Below, one piece after another: positions 56,330 to 63,783 of a DNA stretch of 64,000 nt. Position 1 is the first letter of the stretch. Each line of letters begins with the position of its first letter. A model generated the notes under the pieces. The model saw only the letters and a program-made list of their open reading frames with translations, did no database searches and was not told the origin of the DNA. The position numbers and the translations under genes are program-made. Origin of the DNA: Blautia sp. An249 (GTDB lineage Bacteria > Bacillota > Clostridia > Lachnospirales > Lachnospiraceae); contig NZ_NFJL01000011.1 of NCBI RefSeq assembly GCF_002159835.1, forward strand, positions 62,001 through 126,000. The letters run 5' to 3'.

Positions 56330-57234
56330 CTTAAATCCTCTCTTCCACGCGTAATGACGTTTTCAAAAATTCTATTATTATCCCAACCTTGATTTATTCG
56401 CCATCTTAATGTTTGATATTTTATTCCTGTAATTTCAGACCATTCACGGACAGTATGTATTTCACCGTTATATTCAATTTCTTTTTCTGAAAACTTTTTG
56501 TATGGAAAAGTCGCTGCTCTATCTATACTCCACCCTTTTTCGATTCTAGTCCTAAACTGTGCTTTCGGAATTTTGAATATTTCCGATATTTCGTCCGCAG
56601 TATAGAGATTCCCATTTACCTCATATTTTTTCAGCCCCTTTCCTGTTATAAATTGTTCATCGTTACATCCACTTCTATATCTGCTACAAACTGTACTTCT
56701 GTTCACATCATATTTTTCGGCAGCTTCAGAAATAGTCATTTTTCTTCCAGATATACAAATCTTAATAGTATTTCTTCTGTTGTTAGCTTGCTCCTTTGCG
56801 GTTGCCCATCTACAATTTTCCGGGCAATAATTCCCATTTACATCTATGCGGTCTATTGTTAATTCCTCTGAATATCCATTGTCATAAGCCCAACTTCTGA
56901 AATTCTTGTAGCCGTCATTTCCAAGCCATTCATCGCAAATTGTTATTCCTCTTCCGCCGTAATAGCTGTATGCCTCTCCATTTTTATTAAAACAACGACG
57001 TTTCATTCCTAAATAAATTCTATACAGTCTTTCGTCTTTTCTCCTAACCTCATCTTTTGCTGTTCGTGGAAGACAGCCGCAACTTTTAGTTCCTCCTATT
57101 AATGATTTTCGTGAAATTGTTTTCTCGTTACCACAATCACATCGACACAACCATAACGAGCCAATGCCTGTTTTATTTCCTGCATACCCAATGACTTTTA
57201 ACATGTGAAATCTTTTTCCCGTTAAATCCTCCAC
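56326..57234 (-). CDS. Homing-endonuclease-like protein, copy 2
   Basis: 302 residues. One N-terminal [17 protein letters not shown] ... SCGCL zinc module, then the core [34 protein letters not shown] and QANNRRN. Copy 2 has three C-terminal helix-turn-helix-like repeats ([40 protein letters not shown] and [20 protein letters not shown]), more than the other copies. The start is GTG at 57234. Confidence 0.78.
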   Translation of the reverse strand: MEDLTGKRFHMLKVIGYAGNKTGIGSLWLCRCDCGNEKTISRKSLIGGTKSCGCLPRTAKDEVRRKDERLYRIYLGMKRRCFNKNGEAYSYYGGRGITICDEWLGNDGYKNFRSWAYDNGYSEELTIDRIDVNGNYCPENCRWATAKEQANNRRNTIKICISGRKMTISEAAEKYDVNRSTVCSRYRSGCNDEQFITGKGLKKYEVNGNLYTADEISEIFKIPKAQFRTRIEKGWSIDRAATFPYKKFSEKEIEYNGEIHTVREWSEITGIKYQTLRWRINQGWDNNRIFENVITRGREDLR

Positions 57235-57248
57235 TTAATCACCACCAT

Positions 57249-58016
57249 TCAAAACGGAAATCTACTTAAATGTATGATTTTATTATTTTCTGCCACCGCC
57301 ACATTGCACCACTGGCCCGCAATCTCCTGAATCTCTTTCTGCACAATCTCCGGGTCTGCACCATCTGCTGACAAATGGCAAAGAATCACGTTCCGCATAT
57401 CCGGCGTTCTATTTACCCGAATGATTTCCTTTACCGTGGACAAACTGGAATGGCCCTGCAGCACATGAGCGTATTTACCGGAATCCCGGTCAATTAGCCA
57501 GTCCATGTGATTGCATTCAATCAACCATTGTTGAACACGCATAGAAGAGAACCGGAACGGGAGGTATTCAAAGTCTGTGGCATAAATCAGCCTTCCCATT
57601 TCCTCATGCTCTACTAAATAGCCAAAGTTTGGACACGGGATAATCTGTCCGGTTTCTTTGCTTTTGGTGGTGTGCGGCAGATAAAATGGTGTAACGGCAA
57701 AGGAGCCAATCTGCACCTGCCGTTTCTCTGCAAGTCCTTTGATTTTTTCTCCGTATACTCTTTCTATGTATTCCGCCAACTCATCACAGCCGAAACACTG
57801 GACGCCATTTCGCATGAAATCCCGGAAACTCTTTATGTGGTCTTGGTGTTCATGGGTCAATAACACACCAGAAATATCCGATATGCGATAATCAATGGCT
57901 TTCAAAATCTCCTTATATCTGCACCCGGCATCTAAAAGGAAGATTTCTCCGCTGTCCGCCATCAGCGCATAAGAATTTCCGGCCTGTGAACCTGTATCTA
58001 TTACTTGCAAGAACAT
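57249..58016 (-). CDS. MBL-fold metallohydrolase
   Basis: About 255 residues from the ATG at 58016 (AGGTGG upstream). The metal motif is LLTHEHQDHIKS, with later His ligands in LPHTT and LCHLSADGAD, and an Asp in YATDFEYLPF. It resembles YycJ/WalJ-type nucleases. In a phage it may be a DNA or RNA nuclease or an anti-defence phosphodiesterase; the sequence does not decide. Confidence 0.85.
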   Translation of the reverse strand: MFLQVIDTGSQAGNSYALMADSGEIFLLDAGCRYKEILKAIDYRISDISGVLLTHEHQDHIKSFRDFMRNGVQCFGCDELAEYIERVYGEKIKGLAEKRQVQIGSFAVTPFYLPHTTKSKETGQIIPCPNFGYLVEHEEMGRLIYATDFEYLPFRFSSMRVQQWLIECNHMDWLIDRDSGKYAHVLQGHSSLSTVKEIIRVNRTPDMRNVILCHLSADGADPEIVQKEIQEIAGQWCNVAVAENNKIIHLSRFPF

Positions 58017-58044
58017 ATGAGCCACCTGCTTTCTGAGCCAAATT

Positions 58045-58281
58045 CTAATTTACACTTTCGTAAATCTCTTTAATCTCAACTGCTTCTACTTCAAAATTCG
58101 GATTCCGCCAACTGCTTTCAAAGCTACTCAGAGCTTTATTTTTACTCAAATAGGTTTTTACCGCAGTATTTCCGATATTATTCACCGGCTTAAATGTATA
58201 GTTTCTAGCTAATCCACAGAATATTTCCGTTCGGCTTTTCCGCATAATAACCCATCGTGTGCGCTCAATTTTTAATCTCAT
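58045..58281 (-). CDS. Hypothetical phage protein
   Basis: About 78 residues from the ATG at 58281 (MRLKIERTRWVIMRKSRTEI, then NNIGNTAVKTYLSKNKALSS). The upstream extension to 58371 overlaps another gene and is unlikely. Unknown role. Confidence 0.6.
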   Translation of the reverse strand: MRLKIERTRWVIMRKSRTEIFCGLARNYTFKPVNNIGNTAVKTYLSKNKALSSFESSWRNPNFEVEAVEIKEIYESVN

Positions 58282-58430
58282 TTTTCTACACCATCCTCTT
58301 TTACTTTGGATTCTAAAAAATATTTCCAGACTAATGAACAATCCGTATCGCATATTTTTTCTAACGGACACTTCTCACATTTTTCAAAAATGATATTCAT
58401 TATATCTGCGAGTTTATCTACATTTAGCAT
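58278..58430 (-). CDS. Small Cys-rich protein (50 residues)
   Basis: MLNVDKLADIMNIIFEKCEK followed by CPLEKICDTDC, a compact Cys cluster. It starts 17 bases before the end of the upstream gene with GAGGACCGAG before the ATG, and its stop overlaps the next start. Confidence 0.6.
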   Translation of the reverse strand: MLNVDKLADIMNIIFEKCEKCPLEKICDTDCSLVWKYFLESKVKEDGVEK

Positions 58431-58674
58431 CTCGGTCCTCCTCCCGGATATCGTAAAGTCGGCTTATTAAAACCTTTTCTAATCTCCCATTACATTCAAG
58501 CAAGGCATATGTGCAAAACAGTCCATTCACAAAATCAACTATTTTATGTTCCTGTGTGTTTAAAACACACGTTTTGCAATCCGGCATTTGAGAAGTATCT
58601 CCACTAAGAGTTTCCCATGTATCAAAACACATTCTGCATTGCGAACGTGAAGGACGAACTTTACAAACTTTCAT
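58414..58674 (-). CDS. Hypothetical Cys-rich phage protein
   Basis: About 86 residues from the ATG at 58674 (CGGAGG upstream). It has SRSQCRMCFDTWETLSGD and DCKTCVLNTQEHKIVDFV. A zinc-binding small protein of unknown role. Confidence 0.65.
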   Translation of the reverse strand: MKVCKVRPSRSQCRMCFDTWETLSGDTSQMPDCKTCVLNTQEHKIVDFVNGLFCTYALLECNGRLEKVLISRLYDIREEDRDAKCR

Positions 58675-58675
58675 C

Positions 58676-58933
58676 TCAATCCTCCGCTGGCCGCTGAAGC
58701 CATTCAAGACAGCACTGTATGCAACCATCTTTATTGCATACAGTGGGTTCCGTATCGAAAGGACACATAATAATCTCCGCCAGTTCTTCATCTTTCATGT
58801 CACGGATTTTACCTGCATTTGTTCTCTTCGGTAACTCCCCTGTCAACTGACACGGTGTTGCGCCACAATACGATTTTCCTTTCACTACAGTCATGTGGGG
58901 GCATATACTTTCTGGGTATTTACAAACACTCAT
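58676..58933 (-). CDS. Small Cys-rich phage protein with NAGKIR module
   Basis: 85 residues with ten Cys. TNAGKIRDMKDEELAEIIMC and CIQCCLEWLQRPAED repeat the module seen at 42630-43064, here with an extra N-terminal Cys block. Confidence 0.7.
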   Translation of the reverse strand: MSVCKYPESICPHMTVVKGKSYCGATPCQLTGELPKRTNAGKIRDMKDEELAEIIMCPFDTEPTVCNKDGCIQCCLEWLQRPAED

Positions 58934-59280
58934 ACTTCGTCCTCCTTCGGGAACCGGAAAACAATATTCATCGGTTCAATTTTTACGTTTTCTTCTGTAT
59001 CAAATACAGTAATAAAACCAATCCCCTGTCGCATACTTTCTTTCAGTCTTTCTTTCACATCTACGTCTTTTCCAAAATCCGCATTCCGCATATACAGCAT
59101 TCCGGTATAGCACTCATGTAACATCTGCATAGCTTTCTGGGCTTGCTCTAAAGACGTATATTCCGCCGCTTTAAACGGTTGTCCTGTTCCTGTACAAACA
59201 AAAATATTATTGTCCATTATTTCTACTATTACATTTTCAAACGGAAAACTATATTTTCCATTTTGGCTTATCAATCTCAT
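58930..59280 (-). CDS. Hypothetical phage protein
   Basis: 116 residues. FPFENVIVEIMDNNIFVCTG followed by a Tyr-rich, helical middle. It resembles the shorter protein at 59284-59520 in its opening beta strands. Unknown role. Confidence 0.65.
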   Translation of the reverse strand: MRLISQNGKYSFPFENVIVEIMDNNIFVCTGTGQPFKAAEYTSLEQAQKAMQMLHECYTGMLYMRNADFGKDVDVKERLKESMRQGIGFITVFDTEENVKIEPMNIVFRFPKEDEV

Positions 59281-59283
59281 AGG

Positions 59284-59520
59284 TTATTCCTCCGGCATAG
59301 TAAATGTTCTCCATTTTCTTTCGTAGGCATTACAAATTCCGTCCAATACTTCCGTGGCTCTGCCCTTGCTTCCATATGTACCTAGCGCACAATTATCCAC
59401 CAGATAACCGCTAAACCGCATTGTTAAGAAAGCCGTTCCATCTGATTTTTCCACTATTGAAATGCCTTTCATTTTGTCTGTGTTGCATATACAAGCTCTG
59501 TCCTGAGTTCTAATCAGCAT
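59284..59520 (-). CDS. Hypothetical phage protein
   Basis: 78 residues, LIRTQDRACICNTDKMKGIS, with a C-terminal CNAYERKWRTFTMPEE. It looks like a shorter relative of the downstream gene product. Confidence 0.62.
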   Translation of the reverse strand: MLIRTQDRACICNTDKMKGISIVEKSDGTAFLTMRFSGYLVDNCALGTYGSKGRATEVLDGICNAYERKWRTFTMPEE

Positions 59521-59854
59521 TTTCTTCCTCCATTCGCTTTATCTGGCGGTCAAGTTTTTCCTGAATAATCCCGTCAAACCCGTTATCATTTACTGCCAAA
59601 AAGAATTTCATCTGTTCCAACATGATTTCCATATCAGCAATTTTTTCAACCAGATTCCAGTATTCTTCCGAATCCTCCGGCATATATCCGTCCCAAGGAT
59701 TACACAGGTGCTTTCCGCACTGCAAATCTTTCCGCCAGTATTTATTCATGGCCTGAAACAGTTTACCGATCTTTTCAGTAAGCTGTCTTGTCTGCGCTTC
59801 ATACCCATAATTCTGGGCGATTTTCCGAACCTTTTCTAATTGTTCTGCTATCAC
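59510..59854 (-). CDS. Hypothetical phage protein, helical
   Basis: About 114 residues from the GTG at 59854, which overlaps the radical SAM stop codon (GTGA) and has GGAGG upstream. Helical throughout (AEQLEKVRKIAQNYGYEAQT). Its layout vaguely resembles nucleotide pyrophosphohydrolases, but key acidic motifs are not clear. Confidence 0.62.
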   Translation of the reverse strand: MIAEQLEKVRKIAQNYGYEAQTRQLTEKIGKLFQAMNKYWRKDLQCGKHLCNPWDGYMPEDSEEYWNLVEKIADMEIMLEQMKFFLAVNDNGFDGIIQEKLDRQIKRMEEENAD

Positions 59855-60402
59855 GGCAATTCCTCCCTCATTAAATCGTAGAAAAACAGTTCCTCGTTTT
59901 CCGGTATCGGGCACTCATCTTTCCATTCGATAAAGCGAATATGCGCCCATTCGCCATTCCGGTTGAAATCGCCCCAATTCAGGTCGTCCTTGATTCTTGC
60001 ATCCACATTTAACCGGAAATCTTTGAGACCGTTCTCTTTGATAAAACGTGTCAAGTTTCCAAGCATCGCAATGTCCTTGTCGCTGTATTCTTTGTGAATG
60101 GTATATGTAACGCCATCTACTTCTTTAAGAAGCTGTGTATCAGACCACAGCCTCCCGGCCCGGTTATATGCCGTATACAGAAACACCTTCCCTTTGAATC
60201 CAGAGTTCCGGATCCGATGTAGAAATTCCAAACATCGCTCAGAAATCAGCATCGGTTCTCCGCCAGTAATGATGATTTCTTCATATTTTAAAAGTTCATT
60301 GAACATCGGGATTCTGTATTCATCAACCATTCTTTCATTGCAACATCCCGGACATTTTCTGTTGCAGTTAAATGTTACGATGACTCGTGCTGTTCTTTTC
60401 AT
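59851..60402 (-). CDS. Small radical SAM protein
   Basis: 183 residues. CNRKCPGCC (residues 12-20) is the CxxxCxxC cluster motif, and ITGGEPML the SAM-binding GGEP motif. At this length the TIM barrel would be partial, as in QueE or activase-type members. There are no queuosine or ribonucleotide reductase genes in view, so the substrate is unknown. Confidence 0.85.
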   Translation of the reverse strand: MKRTARVIVTFNCNRKCPGCCNERMVDEYRIPMFNELLKYEEIIITGGEPMLISERCLEFLHRIRNSGFKGKVFLYTAYNRAGRLWSDTQLLKEVDGVTYTIHKEYSDKDIAMLGNLTRFIKENGLKDFRLNVDARIKDDLNWGDFNRNGEWAHIRFIEWKDECPIPENEELFFYDLMREELP

Positions 60403-60459
60403 TTCTCCGAAACCTCCATTTTATTGGAGGAGGAAAGTTCCCCCTCCTTGTTCAAAAAA

Positions 60460-61356
60460 TTACTCTCCCGTAACCACTGCATCTGCGCCCTGAACAGTTA
60501 CCCAACCATGCTCTAGTCGCGCTTCCGCTTCTTTCATGTCAATAAGATTCTCAGTAATGGAACTATTAATCATATTGTTGGCGTCTGCTTCTGCCTGCGC
60601 TGCAATCCTTGTCTGTTCAGCAGAAGCCTCCGCATTGATTCTCTTTACTTCAGCATCGGCCTCTGCCTGAGCTTTGTTGGCCTCTCCCTGCGCGATCGCT
60701 GTCTGTTTGTCCAGTTCTGCTTTCTCTGCGTCCTGCTTCGCCTGCTCTTTTGCCTGAACCTTCTCCTGTAATGCCTCGTCCAACTGAACATCAATAATCA
60801 ATGCAGATGCTACGTTGATTCCGTATTCCTCATTCAGCTTGCTATTCAGATATTCGGTGATTTCCTGGCTGACCTCTGCTTTCTTGTCGCTGTAAATATC
60901 CATTACTGAAAATCGAGGTGTCACTTCTTTTATGTAGGCAATGATGGAATTTTGTACCATACTGTCTACGATTGCTTCTCCGTCCATGCCGTTAAATTTT
61001 GTATACAGACTAACGACACGGTCAGGGATGAAATTATAATTGATAGTCATATTAAGCTTTACGCTACCGCCGTCCGTGGTAGCATCTACATGCCAGTCTG
61101 CATGTTCCTTCTCGTTATAATCACTTGGATTATTACTTAAAACAAGTTGCTGCTGGCTTACAGGATAAGTCTTCACTTTTGCAGTGGGACCTACAAAATG
61201 CATTCCTGGACCTAACGTCTCTTCCTGCACTCCTTCTCCGTATGTCCAAACAACACCAACTTCTCCCTGTCCAACGCCCTTAAGGGATTTGATCGTAATT
61301 CCACCGCCAATCAATGCTACAAGTACAACGACTATAATTAACGCGATCTTCTTCAT
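60460..61356 (-). CDS. SPFH/prohibitin-family membrane protein
   Basis: 298 residues. An N-terminal membrane helix (LIIVVVLVALIGGGITI), an SPFH domain (GEVGVVWTYGEGVQEETLGP) and a long Ala/Glu-rich coiled coil (residues about 195-265). Such phage proteins may form membrane-anchored rings, perhaps affecting protease or membrane integrity. It is coupled to a 59-residue membrane protein upstream. Confidence 0.88.
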   Translation of the reverse strand: MKKIALIIVVVLVALIGGGITIKSLKGVGQGEVGVVWTYGEGVQEETLGPGMHFVGPTAKVKTYPVSQQQLVLSNNPSDYNEKEHADWHVDATTDGGSVKLNMTINYNFIPDRVVSLYTKFNGMDGEAIVDSMVQNSIIAYIKEVTPRFSVMDIYSDKKAEVSQEITEYLNSKLNEEYGINVASALIIDVQLDEALQEKVQAKEQAKQDAEKAELDKQTAIAQGEANKAQAEADAEVKRINAEASAEQTRIAAQAEADANNMINSSITENLIDMKEAEARLEHGWVTVQGADAVVTGE

Positions 61357-61532
61357 TCATCTTTCTCCATTTCTTCTTTTATTTTTTTCTTCACTTGGTC
61401 ATAGACAACATCCTCAACATCAGATGTTTTATCTTGCTTCTCTATAGATCGAAGGACTTTGCTTCCAATCCAGATAACCAACAGCGCCGCAAGGGCTACG
61501 GCAATGCAAGACACTAAAAAAATGAACCACAT
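61353..61532 (-). CDS. Small membrane protein (59 residues) coupled to the SPFH gene
   Basis: MWFIFLVSCIAVALAALLVI starts one membrane helix, followed by a charged helix (VYDQVKKKIKEEMEKDE). GGAGGAG stands eight bases before the ATG, and the stop overlaps the SPFH start (ATGA). Probably a partner of the SPFH protein; no family recognised. Confidence 0.72.
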   Translation of the reverse strand: MWFIFLVSCIAVALAALLVIWIGSKVLRSIEKQDKTSDVEDVVYDQVKKKIKEEMEKDE

Positions 61533-61588
61533 TCTTTAAACTCCTCCATAAAATTTTTTTCTCATATCTATCATCTGGTAACGCTTGT

Positions 61589-62440
61589 TCAATATGGTCG
61601 AACTGGTTCATGCAACGCTCTTTCTATGCTCCAACCGTATCTCCGTACTCTGGCATGGAATACTGCGTAGTTGATTCCATATTCTTTCGCCCATTGTGCT
61701 AGTGGTTTTGATTCTCCATTATATTCAAGAATGACATTCGACCTTGTATTAAGTGCCTGCTGAGGTAGTGGTATCCAACAGCAATTTTCTGGACAATAAT
61801 TCCCATTTACATTCTTTCTCTCAATCGTCAAGCCATCTGAGTATCCATTGGAAAATGCCCACTTATAAAAATTTTCAAATCCATTTTCTCCTAGCCATTC
61901 AGTGCAAACAGTAATACCTCTTTCGCCGTAATTTTTAAAAGCATTGCTATTTTTATTGAAGCATCTTTCTTTAATACCTTTCCATTCTTTGTAAATTCTC
62001 GTTTTGCTCATTCCGTGCTTTTTGTTTTTTTGAGCTGAAACATCAGTTCTCAAACACCCACACGATTTTATCAATCCTCTTTTTAAATGTTGCGGAAGAA
62101 CCTCCGCAGTATTTCCGCAATCACATTTACATTTCCAATAAAAAATCTTTCCCTTTTTCATGGGGGAAACGGCAACCAAACGACCAAATCTTTTCCCGGA
62201 AATATCATCAAATATAGCCTCATGTACTCGCTCTCTCTGCAAGCATCCACAACTCTGAACTTGTTTTCCCCTTAAACCGGATGTCGAAACAACGGTCTCG
62301 TTTCCGCAATCGCAAATACATTTCCACATATATATTTTTCTTCCTTTGGGCGTTATATGCGGGATTGCTTTTTCAATAACGGTTAATCTACCATACTTTT
62401 GCCCTGTTAAGTCCATATAATAAGCTGGGATTTTAACCAC
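61589..62440 (-). CDS. Homing-endonuclease-like protein, copy 3
   Basis: 283 residues. Two zinc modules (CICDCGNETVVSTSGLRGK ... SCGCL; CKCDCGNTAEVLPQHLKRG ... SCGCL), each after an LTGQKYGRL or ISGKRFGRL opening, then FKNYGERGITVCTEW and [19 protein letters not shown]. In this copy DR is replaced by ER and NCRW by NCCW, so catalysis may be weakened. The GTG at 62440 has a poor ribosome site; ATG at 62416 is an alternative. It begins inside a short truncated ORF. Confidence 0.75.
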   Translation of the reverse strand: MVKIPAYYMDLTGQKYGRLTVIEKAIPHITPKGRKIYMWKCICDCGNETVVSTSGLRGKQVQSCGCLQRERVHEAIFDDISGKRFGRLVAVSPMKKGKIFYWKCKCDCGNTAEVLPQHLKRGLIKSCGCLRTDVSAQKNKKHGMSKTRIYKEWKGIKERCFNKNSNAFKNYGERGITVCTEWLGENGFENFYKWAFSNGYSDGLTIERKNVNGNYCPENCCWIPLPQQALNTRSNVILEYNGESKPLAQWAKEYGINYAVFHARVRRYGWSIERALHEPVRPY

Positions 62441-62514
62441 CTTCTTTCATTAACCGTGAAATCATAAACGCCATGTTCCATGTCCTTACGAATCTGTTCA
62501 AGCGTTCCTATCAT
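62407..62514 (-). pseudogene. Truncated start of a phage ORF, possibly a Cys-cluster protein
   Basis: 35 codons: MIGTLEQIRKDMEHGVYDFT then VNERRWLKSQLIIW. The first 22 residues resemble the start of YkgJ-type Cys-cluster phage proteins, which normally continue with a GKCSGCG stretch. Here the frame runs into the homing-like gene, so it seems cut off by that insertion. A ribosome site (GGAGTAAAGG) remains. Confidence 0.45.
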
Positions 62515-62517
62515 CCT

Positions 62518-62619
62518 TTACTCCAAAATCATCTGACCAAACAGCCGTTTTTCTTCTTTTGTCAACAGGTGAAGAACCAATGATAAGTCAAAACAAAATC
62601 CATCGTCTTTCATTTCCAT
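62518..62619 (-). CDS. Small hypothetical ORF (33 residues)
   Basis: MEMKDDGFCFDLSLVLHLLT then KEEKRLFGQMILE. Its start overlaps the upstream gene's end and GTGAGG precedes it. Plausible but short. Confidence 0.4.
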   Translation of the reverse strand: MEMKDDGFCFDLSLVLHLLTKEEKRLFGQMILE

Positions 62620-62795
62620 ACCTCACTCTCTAACCACGTTTTCATGTTTCGGTACAACTGAATGTAATACCCAACGTGAGATTCCAACCAACTGCTTCCA
62701 ATCTCCTGCGATATATGATGAAGCAACATTCCTATCGCTTGTTCGTCTACTGGTACTGCACCGGCAAATGAATTTAACATCTCAAAATTTCTCAT
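62610..62795 (-). CDS. Small hypothetical phage protein
   Basis: 61 residues, helical (EQAIGMLLHHISQEIGSSWL). It overlaps the RNA ligase gene by four bases. Confidence 0.62.
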   Translation of the reverse strand: MRNFEMLNSFAGAVPVDEQAIGMLLHHISQEIGSSWLESHVGYYIQLYRNMKTWLESEVWK

Positions 62796-63430
62796 TCAAA
62801 GTCCCGAACTTTCACTTTCACAATCACTCTACGCCCCATGCGGTCAAGCATATCTACCGCAGGCTTACAGACCAATCCTTCCATGTCCGCCGTTCCAATC
62901 GTAGACTTCGGTTTACCTTTTACAAAATCAACTGCCTCCTGCAATGTTCCTTTAAGGATAACTGGAACAATATCAATCCCAAAAGTTCTTGCAATGTCCT
63001 CCAGCGCTTCCCGTTTCAACCATAAATTCTGTTCTGGCAGATATACGTCAAAGAGGATAAAAGATACATCTGAACGGTAATTACCGCCGCCTTTCTGGAT
63101 TTTTGTTCCATATCCTTCTCCGAAAAGAATTACCGGCATTTCTCCAAATTTCTGTTCAAACAGTTCCTCGTTGGTTTCGCCGCCAAACATTTCAATCAAC
63201 TTATTCATCAAATGCGTTGGAATCTGCGTTCTTTCTGCTCTTCCTTGATAGGAGACTTTGTGGCCGTCCCATACAATTCCGATATTCGTGCCGTCAATCT
63301 TCTCGGTGCAAATCCACTGATTGTTTTTTAGGAACTCAACTGTTTCGTTTCGGTATTTTCCCTCAATCAGTTTTTTGCTACCCTCCACGTCTCTTTCAAA
63401 GATGGTTTCTATTTTTGTGTATTCTTTCAT
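62792..63430 (-). CDS. RNA ligase-family protein
   Basis: About 212 residues from the ATG at 63430, with GGAGG eight bases upstream. Nucleotidyltransferase motifs run in order: I EKIDGTN with the adenylated Lys, III FGEGYG, IV EGLVCKP and V VKVKVRD. The enzyme probably seals RNA nicks, as in T4 Rnl2-like repair of tRNAs cut by host defence. No kinase/phosphatase partner is seen in this window. Confidence 0.85.
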   Translation of the reverse strand: MKEYTKIETIFERDVEGSKKLIEGKYRNETVEFLKNNQWICTEKIDGTNIGIVWDGHKVSYQGRAERTQIPTHLMNKLIEMFGGETNEELFEQKFGEMPVILFGEGYGTKIQKGGGNYRSDVSFILFDVYLPEQNLWLKREALEDIARTFGIDIVPVILKGTLQEAVDFVKGKPKSTIGTADMEGLVCKPAVDMLDRMGRRVIVKVKVRDFE

Positions 63431-63444
63431 CTCATAGCCCTCCA

Positions 63445-63783
63445 TTACACATACAAAATCGGCGGAACCGGAATTTCCCGCCCTATCGGTCTCCATAGAT
63501 GCAGGCAGTTCGGCATAAGGTTCACATAGTCGCTCTTTGATGGGTGAAGTTGCATAACAACCTCATCCTCTTTCCAAAACATGTCCTTTATTTGGCACAT
63601 CTCATCCCAATCAGGACAACGGTTCGCCGGACAAACGGAAACGTGTTCCCAGCCACCGCCCCAACTTGCGATTACCGTGCAATGGCGTAATCCTGTCATA
63701 TGCAGGAATCCTGAAATTCCGTCAATGGCTGTCTGCTTGATTTCCAGTTTGGAATTGGATTTGATTTCTTCTAATGTTTTCAT
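63445..63783 (-). CDS. DUF7694-like phage protein
   Basis: 112 residues with ASWGGGWEHVSVCPANRCPD, WDEMCQIKDMFW and MPNCLHLWRPIG. Matches a conserved phage family of unknown function (DUF7694 from memory). It precedes the RNA ligase gene by 14 bases. Confidence 0.72.
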   Translation of the reverse strand: MKTLEEIKSNSKLEIKQTAIDGISGFLHMTGLRHCTVIASWGGGWEHVSVCPANRCPDWDEMCQIKDMFWKEDEVVMQLHPSKSDYVNLMPNCLHLWRPIGREIPVPPILYV

